Source: Pardosa pseudoannulata
Lineage: Eukaryota > Arthropoda > Arachnida > Araneae > Lycosidae
Assembly (NCBI GenBank): GCA_032207245.1
Contig: CM063501.1
Location: 86,620,426-86,684,425, forward strand
Direction of reading: 5' to 3'
DNA: 64,000 nt
Both the position numbers and the translations under genes were made by a program. Under the pieces are notes generated by a model, which searched no databases, had not been told where the DNA came from, and worked only from the letters and a program-made list of their open reading frames with translations. Shown here piece by piece: positions 11,351 through 23,229 of this stretch (its first letter is position 1; every line of letters starts with the position of its first letter).

Positions 11351-11963
11351 ATTAATCTTTTTCAATCCTTTTTAACAATATGCCACCTCAAATCTATTTA
11401 GCAAGCTTAGAATATTGAGTAAATTATCCTTAAAACTGAGAATTTTGAGTTTTAATAGATGGCCATTTTCAGATGTTATGAACAGATTTAACACCGTATA
11501 ATTTGAAGTAAAGTCGTTAAAATTCTCGCAGAAAACGATTAAAGTATGCGATGATTTAGTTTGAGATGCCGTACTTCATTCGTGATGTTAAGGAAATCGT
11601 TCTGCTGGAAATGTGCAATCTAGCATTTATCTTATGTTTCAGAGTTGGGCCTACATTGGATTACACTTTGGGAGTAGTATTACACCGCAATCCATCGTAT
11701 TCCACGCTTCAGTTGTGAAACGTGACCACTGGAATAAAGAAGTAAATTGTATCGTGCTTGTTATAAATTCTTGATTTCTCTCATTCAGAAAAGAGGTCAG
11801 AAAGTAGGGGAAGACTGTAATAATTTTTGGAATTTCTGGGATTTACGATTTCTTGACTATAGCGACTTTTTGATGTACGAAAAATATTAATTTAACTTAT
11901 GCACATACACACATACCCATGCATTATATCCCGGCAATTTTGTTAATTTTAGCACAAGAAATA
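11351..11963. repeat. Duplicated segment, copy B (uninterrupted)
   Basis: Matches 8293-9099 (see copy A). The sequence here runs from gcacaagaaata into ttttgtcaaa without the transposon present at 9100, so copy B shows the empty site. Confidence 0.75.
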
Positions 11964-13191
11964 TTTTGTCAAAACTGCTGTTACAATTTCCTGTGAGCCT
12001 GGGTAAAGCTGCAACAGACATAATTCAAATGAAAAGGATAAAAAAGACAGTAATTAAATCTCAAGCTATCCTTTGATTAATTAAAGTGTAAAAGTTATTT
12101 GGTAATTATCATAATGAAATATTAATAACTTTATCTGTAACAAGAAGCTTATAGTGAAATGAAGAAAATATTATATAAGAAATCAATATAAAATTTAGTT
12201 TTCATCTGAAGTATAATTAACACTTTAATACATGGCGTATCTTTTTTAGATACTGCTAAAATCAGAGTTTTTATGCTTGCAGAATTTTTGTTTTCTTCAA
12301 ACGAATTTTCCTATAGAGGGCAGGTAAAGAGCAATCTTATAAAGCATCTATAAAATATTCAAATAGTTTCTGTTATTAATAAATTTTCCATTTGAATTTA
12401 AAATTAATCTTTCACCTTATTAACAGTCTTCATAGCCGTGTTTTCCATAATGGGCGCTAAATAGTATAATTGGAAGTAAAAAAAAGAAAAAAATTGTTCT
12501 AGAAAGATATTGTTGAATATAATAGATTAGGTTATTACAAATTTTTACTAAGCATATTCATAATCTTAAATTTTACTATTCTTCCCAAACGTATAGACCA
12601 ATATTAATTATTTCAGTTAGTAGATTAAATATGTAATAAATAAAAGTATATTGAATTTAAGGATAAATATTTTCTATTTACTGTTACAAAATTTTTCATT
12701 TTAAATTTTAGCCTTTCTTTTACTCTGAGTTTCAGCATCAAATTAAATTTTTAATTCACAATAGACCAGTATTTTACAGTGTTATTACAATTTTTAAATA
12801 TACTTATAAATTTGTGTTAGGAAGTGCATTAAATTCAATATATTTTACTTTTTTAACTGGAAAAATTAATATTCATTTACTAAACTAATTGCTGATTAAA
12901 ATGAACGGTGAAAAATATTCATCGAAATTAATGAATAACATGTTATAATTTACATTACCCATTCTATAGTTTGTCTGTATCTTGAATCAAAGTATATGTA
13001 GACATACATTTCATTAAAATCATTTAATGAACCTTTTCTATGGTTTTAAATAATACACTTATGGTTAGGAAATAAGTTTTACATTTATTAAGTGTAGAGC
13101 AATTTCAAAAACAAGTCATTGATATTTTTGATCTTAAATCCTTAAAATGAATCAATACGTAGTTATAACTGATAATACTTGAATCCTTGAG

Positions 13192-13194
<3 letters not shown>
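11964..13194. other. Very AT-rich DNA, nothing firm
   Basis: One possible TTAA-element end lies at 12217: TTAA, cactttaatacatggc, then a hairpin gtatct/agatac at 12237-12253. No partner end was found. The remainder has no recognisable content. Confidence 0.35.

Positions 13195-13280
<86 letters not shown>
13195..13280. repeat. (TA)n microsatellite
   Basis: About 38 TA units, followed by tttatata and a short (CA)n. Confidence 0.95.
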
Positions 13281-13725
13281 CACACACACAAATATTTAAC
13301 CTGGAAATAATCGCGTAATGGTCACAGGACACTAATACATCACTCCTTGAAGACAATCCTTCTACCTAGTCTAAATATTACTACTATATTCAATGCAGTT
13401 ACAAGTAATTTCTGCATTTTCCGCATTTTATTGACTTTTATATAGTAAATTGGTCTTTCCGAGTAGTTATGTTTTCAAATTTCTTTCCAATTTTCGGTTT
13501 CTTTTTTAAAATTTTGTTTAAAACTCAACATGATATGTTAGAAATTTCATTGAGGTGACTTCGTTAAAAATGTACTTTAAAGAGACTAAATCATTTCCCC
13601 CCGGTAAACAGGGTTCTGTTATCGGTGGCAAATAGACAGAGCGCTAGCGTTCTAGAAGTGATTTGGATATTACATTACTTTTTTATATGCCTATTAAATC
13701 TTGCCATTTTTTTATTGTAATTTTA

Positions 13726-15022
13726 CAAAGGTTGTTCACACATTTTTTAGACTACGTATATTGTAGTCGCAAAACTAAATTACATAAAATTTTTGCGTTT
13801 GAAATATTCTATTTGATAGCCCTTATTATGAACTATCTTGGGACACCTTAATTTCTAGAATAATAATGCTTTTTGAAGTGTCAAATGAGGTGTTCTATCC
13901 CAATCTTCTTGAATAGCTTTCCAGAGTCCTGTAAGGGTTGTGGGACAACGTTTGGATATGCAGATTTTTAAAGTCCAAAAGCACAAAAATCCATAGGTGA
14001 TACATTGGGAGATTTAGTAGGGATATCGGTGAAGGGTATGGGATTGATACCGATTTTTTGTTCCATTTCTTTTAGGAAATTTAAGTGGATTTTGATGTGT
14101 GACTGCTAGCTTTTTCTTGATGGAGTTCCACAGCGCACTGCTTGAAAAGCGTTCTGGGTAAATCGATGGTATTTCATTCAGAAAAATTGGCGATAATATA
14201 TGTTCCTCATAGTATTTGGAGTTAATCGTGACATTTATTTCAACTCTCTTTATTTTTAATTTGCCATTATATGAAAAACCAGCAACAATCATGAATCTCT
14301 TAGAAAAACTTTCGAATCTTTGAACCATGTACTTAAATTTTTTTCTCCTCTTTTAGGTTAATAAATAGATCTTTTTTTGTTGCAATCGTTTAAATACACC
14401 CATTTTTCATCTATTGTGACAATTGTTTTCCATTTTTCTTTGGATAAATGTTTCTCTTACAGAATTCTGCAGCGTGTTTTGCGTTCAGCGATATGCTTAG
14501 AGAAAGACGATGCTCATTGCGTGTTTTCGCTTTCTTAAGATTTAAATCAACGTTTATCATTTTGTATCAGTGAACACGAGCATTTTAATAATTTTCCAAC
14601 TGTCTTTTGATTAGGGGGATTTTCTTTTAACATTAAACAACGTATCTTTGCAATAGTCTAAAAGTTCGTGTTTTCTTTGGATTCTTGCTTGGAATTTTTG
14701 TCCCACTTGGGGCTCCAATTTAACGTTTTTTTTCCTTTTTGACGATATTACCTATCGACGCTTGATATATTACAAAACCATGACTCTCACATCGTTTTTG
14801 GATAACGGAATATGAATATTTCTCTTCGGAAAGAGCATAAATATAGCCTTCGAACCACTGCTTCGTTAAAAACGCCATTTTGAATAAAAACAAACCTCTC
14901 AAGACGCAGACGATAATTTTGACATTTAAAGATATAGTATAACTTCAGTTATTTATTTTGCAACAAATGAAGTTTTAATACCGCTAACCAAAATCGTCTA
15001 ACAAATGTGTGAACAGCCTCTG
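13726..15022 (-). mobile_element. maT-like Tc1/mariner element, full length, inactive
   Basis: Terminal repeats: the left end caaaggttgttcacacattt and the inverted right end cagaggctgttcacacattt continue for about 28 bp. TA lies at 13724-13725 and 15023-15024. The length of 1297 bp is normal for the superfamily. It encodes a degraded transposase on the minus strand. Confidence 0.8.
13850..14878 (-). pseudogene. maT-like transposase, multiple frameshifts
   Basis: Translation starts at 14878 (MAFLTKQWFEGYI...), with an N-terminal region suited to DNA binding. The first catalytic aspartate lies in TIDEKWVYL (about 14420). A long frame to 14014 holds VAGFSYNGKLKIKR and INSKYYEEHILSPIF. The second aspartate region, near 14120, is ruined by frameshift and stop, and a -1 shift recovers the third acidic residue in SPNVSPMDFCAFGLLK. 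I place it in the Tc1/mariner superfamily. The D in PMDF suggests a maT-type (DD37D) triad, but I could not count the spacing because of the shifts. At least three breaks make it inactive. Confidence 0.7.
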
Positions 15023-15275
15023 TATGATGCGTATTGAGAATTAACATTTACACAGTTTCCTTCAATGTTAAAACTTAGCTTCGTTTCTCAGGGTGACGGT
15101 GTTGCCAGATTATAGTTCAAATACAGAAATATGACAAATATGTGTAGCATTAATGTCCATTATATTAAGATTTTTCGTTGTACATATATATCATTATAAC
15201 TGAAATGTTTCGAGATACTACTTTTATTCTCTATCAGGAATGGACCGTAGATGCATTGTATCGACAGTTAAAAAG

Positions 15276-15456
15276 CAGAACGATAGCTGATTCGATAGAG
15301 AACTGCTCTTCAAAACTAGAGTTCGTGGGTTCGAACCTTATGACTGGACTGGAATGGATTTTCGTTGCTGTTAGGAATCGTCTTTAAGCAGTAGATTCCA
15401 GTTTTAATTAGACCTAGTGTATCTAAGCAATAGATTGTAGCGTTCCAAACCAAACC
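15276..15456 (+). repeat. tRNA-derived SINE family 1, diverged
   Basis: gtgggttcgaacc (B box), gtctttaagcagtag and gtagcgttccaaaccaaacc are present; the A-box region (gatagctgattcgataga) has drifted. Open frames across it have no protein motif. Confidence 0.65.
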
Positions 15457-16004
15457 GTTTAAAAATCATTGTTAGTGCGCATGACTACATCGAATCTTGT
15501 CCTTCGAATATTAAATATATGGAAATTTTACGTTATACTGAATGCAATTGCAACCAAAAGGGGAGGTGCTGAATGACATGTTAAACAGTCATAAATACAA
15601 ATTTTCAAAATTCTACGATTAATTGTGTTCAAGTTAAGCGAAATAAATAAATAAATAAATACATACATAGATAGATAGGTACATACACGCAAGTACCAAA
15701 GTCATTGTGGTGATTACGCAATAACAACTAAAGTCGTTTCTTCGTTTTGATTCGCCGAAGATTGACGTCATACGCATCATTTACTATTAAGACAGTTGAC
15801 GTAATGTTCAGTCTTTGCAAATAGTGTCTTGTATTTATTCTAAATATTGTAATGTATTTTCACATGTTATTGTAACATGAATTCATTGATCTGTATGGAT
15901 ATTTGTTATAAGTAAAGTTTTATAATTATCGTATTTTTATTTGTGGCAGCACAGCATCTTTTTAAACATGCAAATATCTGTAATATATGTATACTAGCAT
16001 ATAG
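15457..16004. other. AT-rich DNA with a tetranucleotide repeat
   Basis: (aaat)n, then cata/gata repeats, at about 15640-15680. Nothing else is recognised. Confidence 0.5.
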
Positions 16005-16020
16005 CCCGTCATATGACGGG
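16005..16020. repeat. Perfect 16-bp palindrome cccgtcatatgacggg
   Basis: Fully self-complementary. It follows ctagcatatag. Similar tag-then-cccg words occur at ends of some arthropod dispersed repeats, but no boundary could be set here. Confidence 0.5.
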
Positions 16021-18189
16021 ATCAGTAAAATTTTTAATTTTCCAGAATTGTAAAGTACCCTATGAGGCAGGTAAAAAAAATAGTTTGTTTTTGGCTGAGA
16101 ATTATTTTGCAACAAAATATTACCTTAAAAAAATTATTTACGTAATATCTAAGTTTAGTGATAAAACGTATGGAAATAATGCAGAAGATATTTAAATAAT
16201 CTAAAATAAATGATTAAATGATATGGTTAAAGGAATGACGTCATAATGCATAAAAAAATTGCTATCTTTACCCATTTATTATGTGATAAATTGATACATT
16301 TAATCGCCTGCTTTTAAAATGGGGTTGATATAATAATGGTAATACGTGAATTTAATAAAATAAAAATAATAAAAATCATAAAAATTTGAAAAATGGTAAA
16401 AATTTATTTTAAAAATAATAAAACAATTTTAGGAATAAGAATTCAAAAGAAAAAGCAGAAATTATTAAAATAATTAGACATTTAGAAAAATTCGGCTACG
16501 TCGGGGGCAGAACCATCAACCCGAGAAGTACGACTATCAAATGGGCAGACACTCTACTCCATGTATCAGCTTACACGTGATGAAGGATAGGGTTAGAATA
16601 TATAAGGGGCAAGTAAAAACAGCCCAGAAATTTAAATATTGCACTTCGCCCTCGCCATCCTATCAATAATGAATTTAGTATAGAATAAGAGGGAGAATAA
16701 GGCTTGAAATAATAGCATTAAACGCTCGAAAAGGGGGAGGGATGAGGTGGATTTCGAACTCGCTTTGAATTTTGCTAACCCTAACTCATAAAAAATCCAA
16801 TATGAATGCCTGTATCCATTCCAGGTACAACCGCTTCATAAATTCGCGGACAGACAACTTAGGCTATTATTACATAGGGGATGTAAAGTGCTGATGTTTT
16901 TTTTATGTAACTTGTATGTACTTTCAGTATTTTAAACTTCTGTAACGTTAGTTCAGTTGGATAACCAGAGTTCTACGTCATTCATTATACTATCTTAAAT
17001 AAATGCCTGTGTCTAGATCTAGTTGTTTTATTTAACTGCACCGTGTGAAACCCTTCTGAGCATGGTTTTATATATGATGTGATCCCTGCGGATAATTCTT
17101 TAAGAATCGTTGAGCCATAGAAGGGTTCCCATATCCTAACAATACTAGTAAAAATATACAGACATAACACAGAAACTTGTAAAAGCTGATTCATAAAAGG
17201 TCAAAATGAATATTTCCGTCGCAATTTGAACTGTGAAAAATTTCTCAATTAAATACTTCTTTTATTCCGTATCAGGAAATGAAAATAGTCTCGACTGTGT
17301 CGTGTTAAGAATCGCTTGACATTCTAACGTTGATAGGGATTGAAACTTATCCGTTTTCTCCATTTCCATTTTAATGATCGGGTGTCAACGAGTACTTTTT
17401 ATTTGCTTAAATTCTTCCGCTGTTTTATTTTACACTTTTCACAAAGAAGGAAAATTTAGATACCGTCCTCTGTAATTCAAATACGTAACTATCTAGGAAA
17501 TGGATCAAAGTAAGAAAAAAATAGAGTAAAATAATGGGAAAGGAGCGACAACGGTCAAATAAAAAGTTGTAAGACATTTCATTTCAGTTTCGAATTTATT
17601 TTCTCTGGGTATCCATTTCAATACGAATGTGAAAATGCAATGAGATCTTTATCGAACTAAATTGGGGTAGCACAAGTCAAATTTCACAGATAGTCTCATG
17701 CGATGGTATATTTTATAATTTATTTCCAGTCATTTAGTGCCGACATCCGATGCTTGCTGGTGTTTAAGCATAAGGTTATGGTAATAACTGATATTTAATA
17801 AAATAATTTAATACTAGAACGCCAGGTTACTTGTTATTTGCTATTTCCAAGAATGTGGATGCTATATTTATATAAATATATTTGTTTTATACACACAGAG
17901 AGTTATATACGCTCCCTTCAGAAAGTTAAGCACGGAGAAATAAAATACGAAAAAATTAACAAATACTGCTTTGATTGCTGTTATTGAAATGCTGTTAGTA
18001 GCTGTATGTTTATTCATGAAATAAAACTAAAAATTACAAAGATATAAAGCAATATTGAATTTTTATAAGATGACGTCATATTTGGGTCATTAACAAAACG
18101 AAGTTTTAAAACAAACAACAAAAACCGAGATCATAAGGGTATGAGAGTACCCCTCACCTTTATACAAAGTGTACAGTGTGTGATCAGGC
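16021..18189. other. AT-rich DNA, mostly unrecognised
   Basis: A segment at about 17200-17250 (ggtcaaaatgaatatttccg) resembles the dispersed repeat at 19456, 19700 and 54779. No genes are recognised. Confidence 0.4.
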
Positions 18190-18800
18190 TTGTACGTTAT
18201 GATCAACCACAACAGAGTCCAGTAATCGCCCTTCTTTCTATAGCGCAATTTCTAAATCTGTGAGAGGAACTGGAGGTAGGAAACGTCTACATACAGCACG
18301 GAAGAAGGCATCTCAAAGATTTTCGGTTGGATTAAGGTCTAAAGAATAAGCCGTACACTCTATATGTCCCACTCACTATCTCTTCAGGAAGTCGTCAACG
18401 ATGACAGCTCTATGGAGATGTGCATTATCGTCCATTTTTACGGATGAAGGACCAATTGCTGCGCACTAAAATTTCATAAGTGTCTAGGACTTCATATCGA
18501 CAACGTACAACCAATAAAGCTGTAGATGTGCGGGTTGGTGCATATCCCAATGAAACCTCTGACCAGATCATGATGCTTTTACCTCGGGTGCGTGATGTTC
18601 GATGTTCTCCGGCCGACTGCGTGTGCCTTGTTTCCTGCAGACCGTTACACGCTTATCATCGGGATGTAGGGCAAATCTGGATTCATCTGGGAACATTCCG
18701 TTGTCCTAATCAAGCACAGTTCAATTCACATGTTCCACTTTAATCGTGCCGTTTGGATTGTGGATGAAGAAACACAGATATTTCTTGGCGCTAATAAGCC
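18190..18800 (-). pseudogene. Tc1-like transposase fragment
   Basis: Minus-strand reading finds PDESRFALHPDD (first catalytic aspartate, about 18690), VCRKQGTRSRPE, and, nearer 18330, YSLDLNPTENL, which matches the Tc1 SPDLNPIEN motif with its catalytic glutamate. The stretch that should hold the second aspartate (near 18400) is broken by stops. Part of the opposite strand is open for 87 codons by chance. N-terminus and termini were not found. Confidence 0.75.
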
Positions 18801-18809
18801 AATATGCCA

Positions 18810-19435
18810 TCTAAGAAGGCTGCATAAACATCCATAAGAGGAATACAAATTCAATATAAAGAGTAAACTATAAAAATTAAAATAATAAAAAACGCAGTAT
18901 AGATAAAATTTATACACAAATTCTACCAAATTTCTAAATTTGTAAATACAGGAAGAACAATTTTTAAAATTTTCTAAATCATACGGAAATTTGCAAGAAA
19001 AGAAAAGTACATACTTCATAAAAGCAATGAAAATGAAACAAAAAGCATAAATTATGAGTGTTCAAATACTTAACTGAATGCAAAAATTTTATGCACAATT
19101 GCAATCGGTGAAACCTCGGGTTGCCATATGTGAGAAAGCCGCATACTTGGCGAGGATAAATATAGATAAAGAATCAAATTACCTGGGGCACCCTAAACTG
19201 CAGGGAAACCATAACGTTAGAGGGAAAATGTTAATTATGTAAGGACTAGTTTACTAACAAAGTGGAACATAAACACTTAGAGGTCTTAATAGTACTCAGT
19301 ATAAAATTTCAACATTTTAAGGCTAATCACTTTGGAGTTATGCGAGAACTAGCCATAAACAGTTGAGGAATGGTCAAAAAGGTCGTTTCAGAATTAATTC
19401 CCCTGTAGGTACATACTCAAGTAACATTGAGACTT
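18810..19435. other. AT-rich DNA, nothing recognised
   Basis: No motif or repeat boundary identified. Confidence 0.4.
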
Positions 19436-19811
19436 TTTAAAATATAACCAAACAGGGCCAAAATAAGTATTTCCGTTGAAATCTGAGCAATGAGATTTTT
19501 CGCCATTAAAATAAGTCCATTATTTTTTATAGATGGATTAAAAAGAAAAACGGGGAAGGAGAATTATTTGGTTATCATATGTACACATAGTACTATACAA
19601 TAGAACTTTACAAGAGATAAAGCTATTTGTAATGAAGTCAGTCCAGGTACCTAGAGGTAAAGTTAATTTATCTGTCAATCTAAAAATATAACAAAGCATG
19701 GCCAAAATAAGTATTTCCGTTGAAATCTGAGCAATGAGATTTCTATAAGAGATAAAGCTATTTGTAATGATTTCACTCCAGGTACCTAGAGGTAAAGTTA
19801 ATTTATCTGAC
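19436..19811 (+). repeat. Local duplications of a dispersed repeat
   Basis: ggccaaaataagtatttccg occurs at 19456 and 19700 with the same continuation (ttgaaatctgagcaatgaga). aagagataaagctatttgta occurs at 19612 and 19747 with the continuation caggtacctagaggtaaagt. The two sets are interleaved, suggesting two duplication steps. Diverged copies lie near 17204 and 54779. Confidence 0.65.
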
Positions 19812-19989
19812 CACCTGAATTATTATGCAATGTCCATCCATATGAAAAAAATTCTAAAACAATACTATATATTTGCAAATTTGATTGTTTATAGGATTGC
19901 CATCTATTTTTGCAGAAAAGGAAAACTCGTTCTGAGAAAACATAAAATTTCTACAAATTATTTTTTTTAGCTAATCCTAAAAATGGGCT

Positions 19990-20155
19990 GTAACATGGCC
20001 TAATGCGCAGAGCGTTGTTCTTTGCACCGGAGTTAATGGGTTCGATTGCCAAGGATGACCTCGATGTTTGTAGCCGTTCGGAAAAGGCTTTAAACAGTAA
20101 ATCCCAGGTTTAATAGAAGATGTATAGTAAAACATTAGGTCTTAGCAATCAAAAC
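19990..20155 (+). repeat. tRNA-derived SINE family 1, diverged
   Basis: atggcctaatgcgcagagcg, ccggagttaatgggttcgat and gtagccgttcgg...ggctttaaacagtaa follow the family order. The tail is decayed. Confidence 0.6.
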
Positions 20156-20165
20156 TAGAGCTACA

Positions 20166-20280
20166 ACGGTTATCCGGGCAGCATACTTCATCCGGTATAC
20201 TCTGCCACTATACTGTATAATTGATAGTAGCCGGATGTTACGATTATCCGGCAGTACTTCCGGCCAAAAACTATACACCG
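20166..20280. repeat. Cluster of tatccgg words
   Basis: ggttatccggg, catccggtata, agccggatgtt, ttatccggcag and cttccggcc occur within 115 bp. The same style of word recurs inside each copy of the tandem duplication (20980-21035 and 22408-22465). Confidence 0.4.
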
Positions 20281-20391
20281 ATAAATAAGATAAAAAAGGA
20301 AAAATAAGGAAAACAATGATAAGATAATTAAGGAAAAAAACCTTAAAAGATAAATAAGGAAAAAAACCTTAAAACATAAGTAAGGAAAAAA

Positions 20392-21187
20392 ATATAAATT
20401 TGTTTCATACTTCAATTTTATTTTTTAACAATAAAAATTCAAAATGTTAAACAATATACTATATGAAGCAATGCGTGTAAGTATTTTGGAGCATTAAGTA
20501 AAAAAAAAAGCTTTATTTAAAAAAAATTAGGTTTATTTATACATTTTATTATAAAAAATTATAAATCATTCTTTTTTCAGTCTCAACTACAAAATTGTGT
20601 TTTTGCATCTTAGAACACAAAAGACAAAACTTATTTTTTAAAAGATAGAAGAATAAAGACAATTTACTAAAAAAAAAGTGGGAATATATTCTTGAAATTT
20701 TTCATACACAAACATAAGAACCATTATAGAAGGAAGATAAAGAACTATTAAAATGCTTTTAGTCAGATTTGATTTTTCTAAATAAATAATGTCAAATTGA
20801 GATATTGAGTACAGAAACTTAAAATAAAGAAAAAAAATTTAAAATAAATTATAGTACAAATAGTTGACTAATTAAATAATATAAAATGTGAGAAAACTAC
20901 TACAATTTGGTTGCAAAAATAAATTACATAAAACATTTATTTAAAATAAATTTAAAAAGAAAAAGTACGAAACATATTAACATCCGGCCAGATATCCGGC
21001 TGAAACTCGGACAGATATCCGGTATTCGTTACAAGGCAAAACAGATATCAATTGCATTCCTAATCCCAACCAAATCAAGTTAAACCTGAAAAGGGTGGTT
21101 ATGCGTTTTTAAAACCCGTAAAATTAAATGAAAAATAATTTCCAACTTATTACACAAATTTATTTGTAGTCTTTTCTATGTTAAAAA
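20392..21187. repeat. Tandem ~800-bp duplication, copy 1
   Basis: Nearly identical to 21188-22626 once the insertion at 21627-22255 is removed (shared caatatactatatgaagcaat, gtgggaatat, ttagtcagatttgatttttc). It contains the uninterrupted TTAA used as a target in copy 2, and carries catccggccagatatccggc at about 20982. Confidence 0.85.
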
Positions 21188-22626
21188 ATATAAATTTGTT
21201 TCCTACTTCAATTTCATTTTTTAACAATAAAAACTCAAAATGTTAAACAATATACTATATGAAGCAATGCGTGTAAGTATTTTGGAGCATTACGTAACAA
21301 AAAAAGCTTTATAGAAAAAAAATTAGGTTTATTTATACATTTCATTACAAAAAATTCTATATCATTCTTTTTTCAGTCTCAACTACAAAATTGTGTTTTT
21401 GCATCTGAGAACACAAAAGACTTTTAGAGGATAGAAGAATAAAGATAATTTACTAAAAAAAAAGTGGGAATATGTTCTTGAAATTTTTTGTACATAAACA
21501 TAAGAACCATTAAAGAAGGAAGATAAAGGACTATTAAAATGCTTTTAGTCAGATTTGATTTTTCTAATTAAATAATGTCGAATTGAGATATTGAGTGCTG
21601 AAACTTAAAATAAAGAAAAAATTTAACCGTTCGAGTTTAACACATCGAGGAAAAAAAGTGTCCAAAAATACGCTGAAGGTTTACTACGTCAGTGGCTAAA
21701 GCATTCTATAATTTTTCCTTCACTCTTTGTCGACTAGAACGGAATACGGGAAACCCACACCTCGTCGTTATTGTCCCTTTACTTCCGTTTATAAATATAT
21801 AAATAGATTGTTAATTTTTAATACGCATAAAGCTCGTCAAGTCTCGAAGATCACCCCATAAGAAATAATGGATTCTAAAAGAAGAAATAAAAATAATCTT
21901 TGAGAGACTTTGTATTTTTTTACGAAAGGCATCCAAGATATTTAAGGTGTGCAATTAAAGATACATCTATTACCGCAAACAAAATACTTCGAAATAGAGA
22001 TTTACGAAGCCATGAAAAGCTATCAGCGTCTTTCGCCTCAGGGGGAAGAGGTGCATCCCTCAATAAATGTCAGTCAAAGAGGAATGTAATTAACAAACAA
22101 TCGACTTGACCCTCCTACTGAAAAATTCCATGGGGGAAATCACTGGCAGAAATGTACATTACGTCTATTTATGGAACGTTTTCAGAGGTCGAAAATCGTA
22201 CGTTTTGAAGACAGCATCGGTTTGGAGGAATTGTACGTGTGAACCGCTTACAGGGTTAAAATAAATTATAGTACAAATAGTTGACTAATTAAATAATATA
22301 AAATGTGAGAAAACTACTACAATTTGGTTGCAAAAATAAAGTACATAAAGCATTTATTTAAAACATTTATTTAAAATAAATTTAAAAAGAAAAAGTGCAA
22401 AAAATATTGACATCCGGCCGGATATCCGGCTAAAACTCGGCCAGATATCCGGTATTCGTTAGCCGGCAAAATTGACATCAAATGCACCCCCAAACCAAAC
22501 CAAATCAAATCAAACCTAAAAAGGGTGGGTAGACAATTATGCGTTTTAAAAACCCGTAAAATTAAATAAAAAATACTTTCAAACTCATTATACAAATTTA
22601 TTTGCAGTCTTTTTTATGTTAAAAAG
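21188..22626. repeat. Tandem ~800-bp duplication, copy 2, interrupted
   Basis: Second copy, carrying a TTAA-flanked insertion. A third copy begins at 22627 (tataaaattgcttcctactt) but is lost after about 40 bp. Confidence 0.85.
21627..22255. mobile_element. TTAA-flanked element, 629 bp, with matching empty site
   Basis: It is bounded by TTAA at 21623-21626 and 22256-22259. The tandem partner has a single TTAA at the same place. Its ends share only a loose inverted repeat (ccgttcgagtttaacac versus ccctgtaagcggttcacac). An open frame at 21900-22109 has no transposase motif. TTAA duplication points to piggyBac-type mobilisation. Confidence 0.8.
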
Positions 22627-22669
22627 TATAAAATTGCTTCCTACTTCGATTTTATTTCCTTTATTTTAA

Positions 22670-23225
22670 AGAATTCTTTTATAATGGTACATAATGGGGC
22701 ATTCTAAGATTCAGAACGAATTTATTCCTATTAAAAGAGACTTTCCGAACTTTTTATAACTTTTCTAGTTTACTAGAATAATCCAAACAACTTTTACTTT
22801 CTTACTTTTAGAAACTGTTTCGTAAAGAATATACTTAATATCGTTTCCCCTTTTGTGAATAGAATGAATATCTAACTTTTGAGGATTTGGAATTTCTTTC
22901 AAACATTTAAAAAAATGTTTGAGATGTTTATGTATATTGACAAAAGCAGGGATTTATTTCTGTTAAATAATTTCCATATTTTCGAAGTTAAGATAGAACC
23001 TTTAAGGAATAAAGTATAAGAAACTGTATTTCATTTTTTCGTGCTTATTATCTCTGTATTAAATATTCATTAAACTTGAAGTTATAATTAAATACATTAA
23101 ATGACGCAGTGTAGCTAAAGACATAATTCGTCTGTCTGCTGGTTTGAAATAGCATATATATGTATATGTCATATCTGGATGGTTTGTCCTTCATTAAGCA
23201 GTCGGGATACTAGTTTTCTTCCAGA
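22670..23225. other. AT-rich DNA, nothing recognised
   Basis: No motif or repeat boundary identified. Confidence 0.4.
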
Positions 23226-23229
23226 TTAA

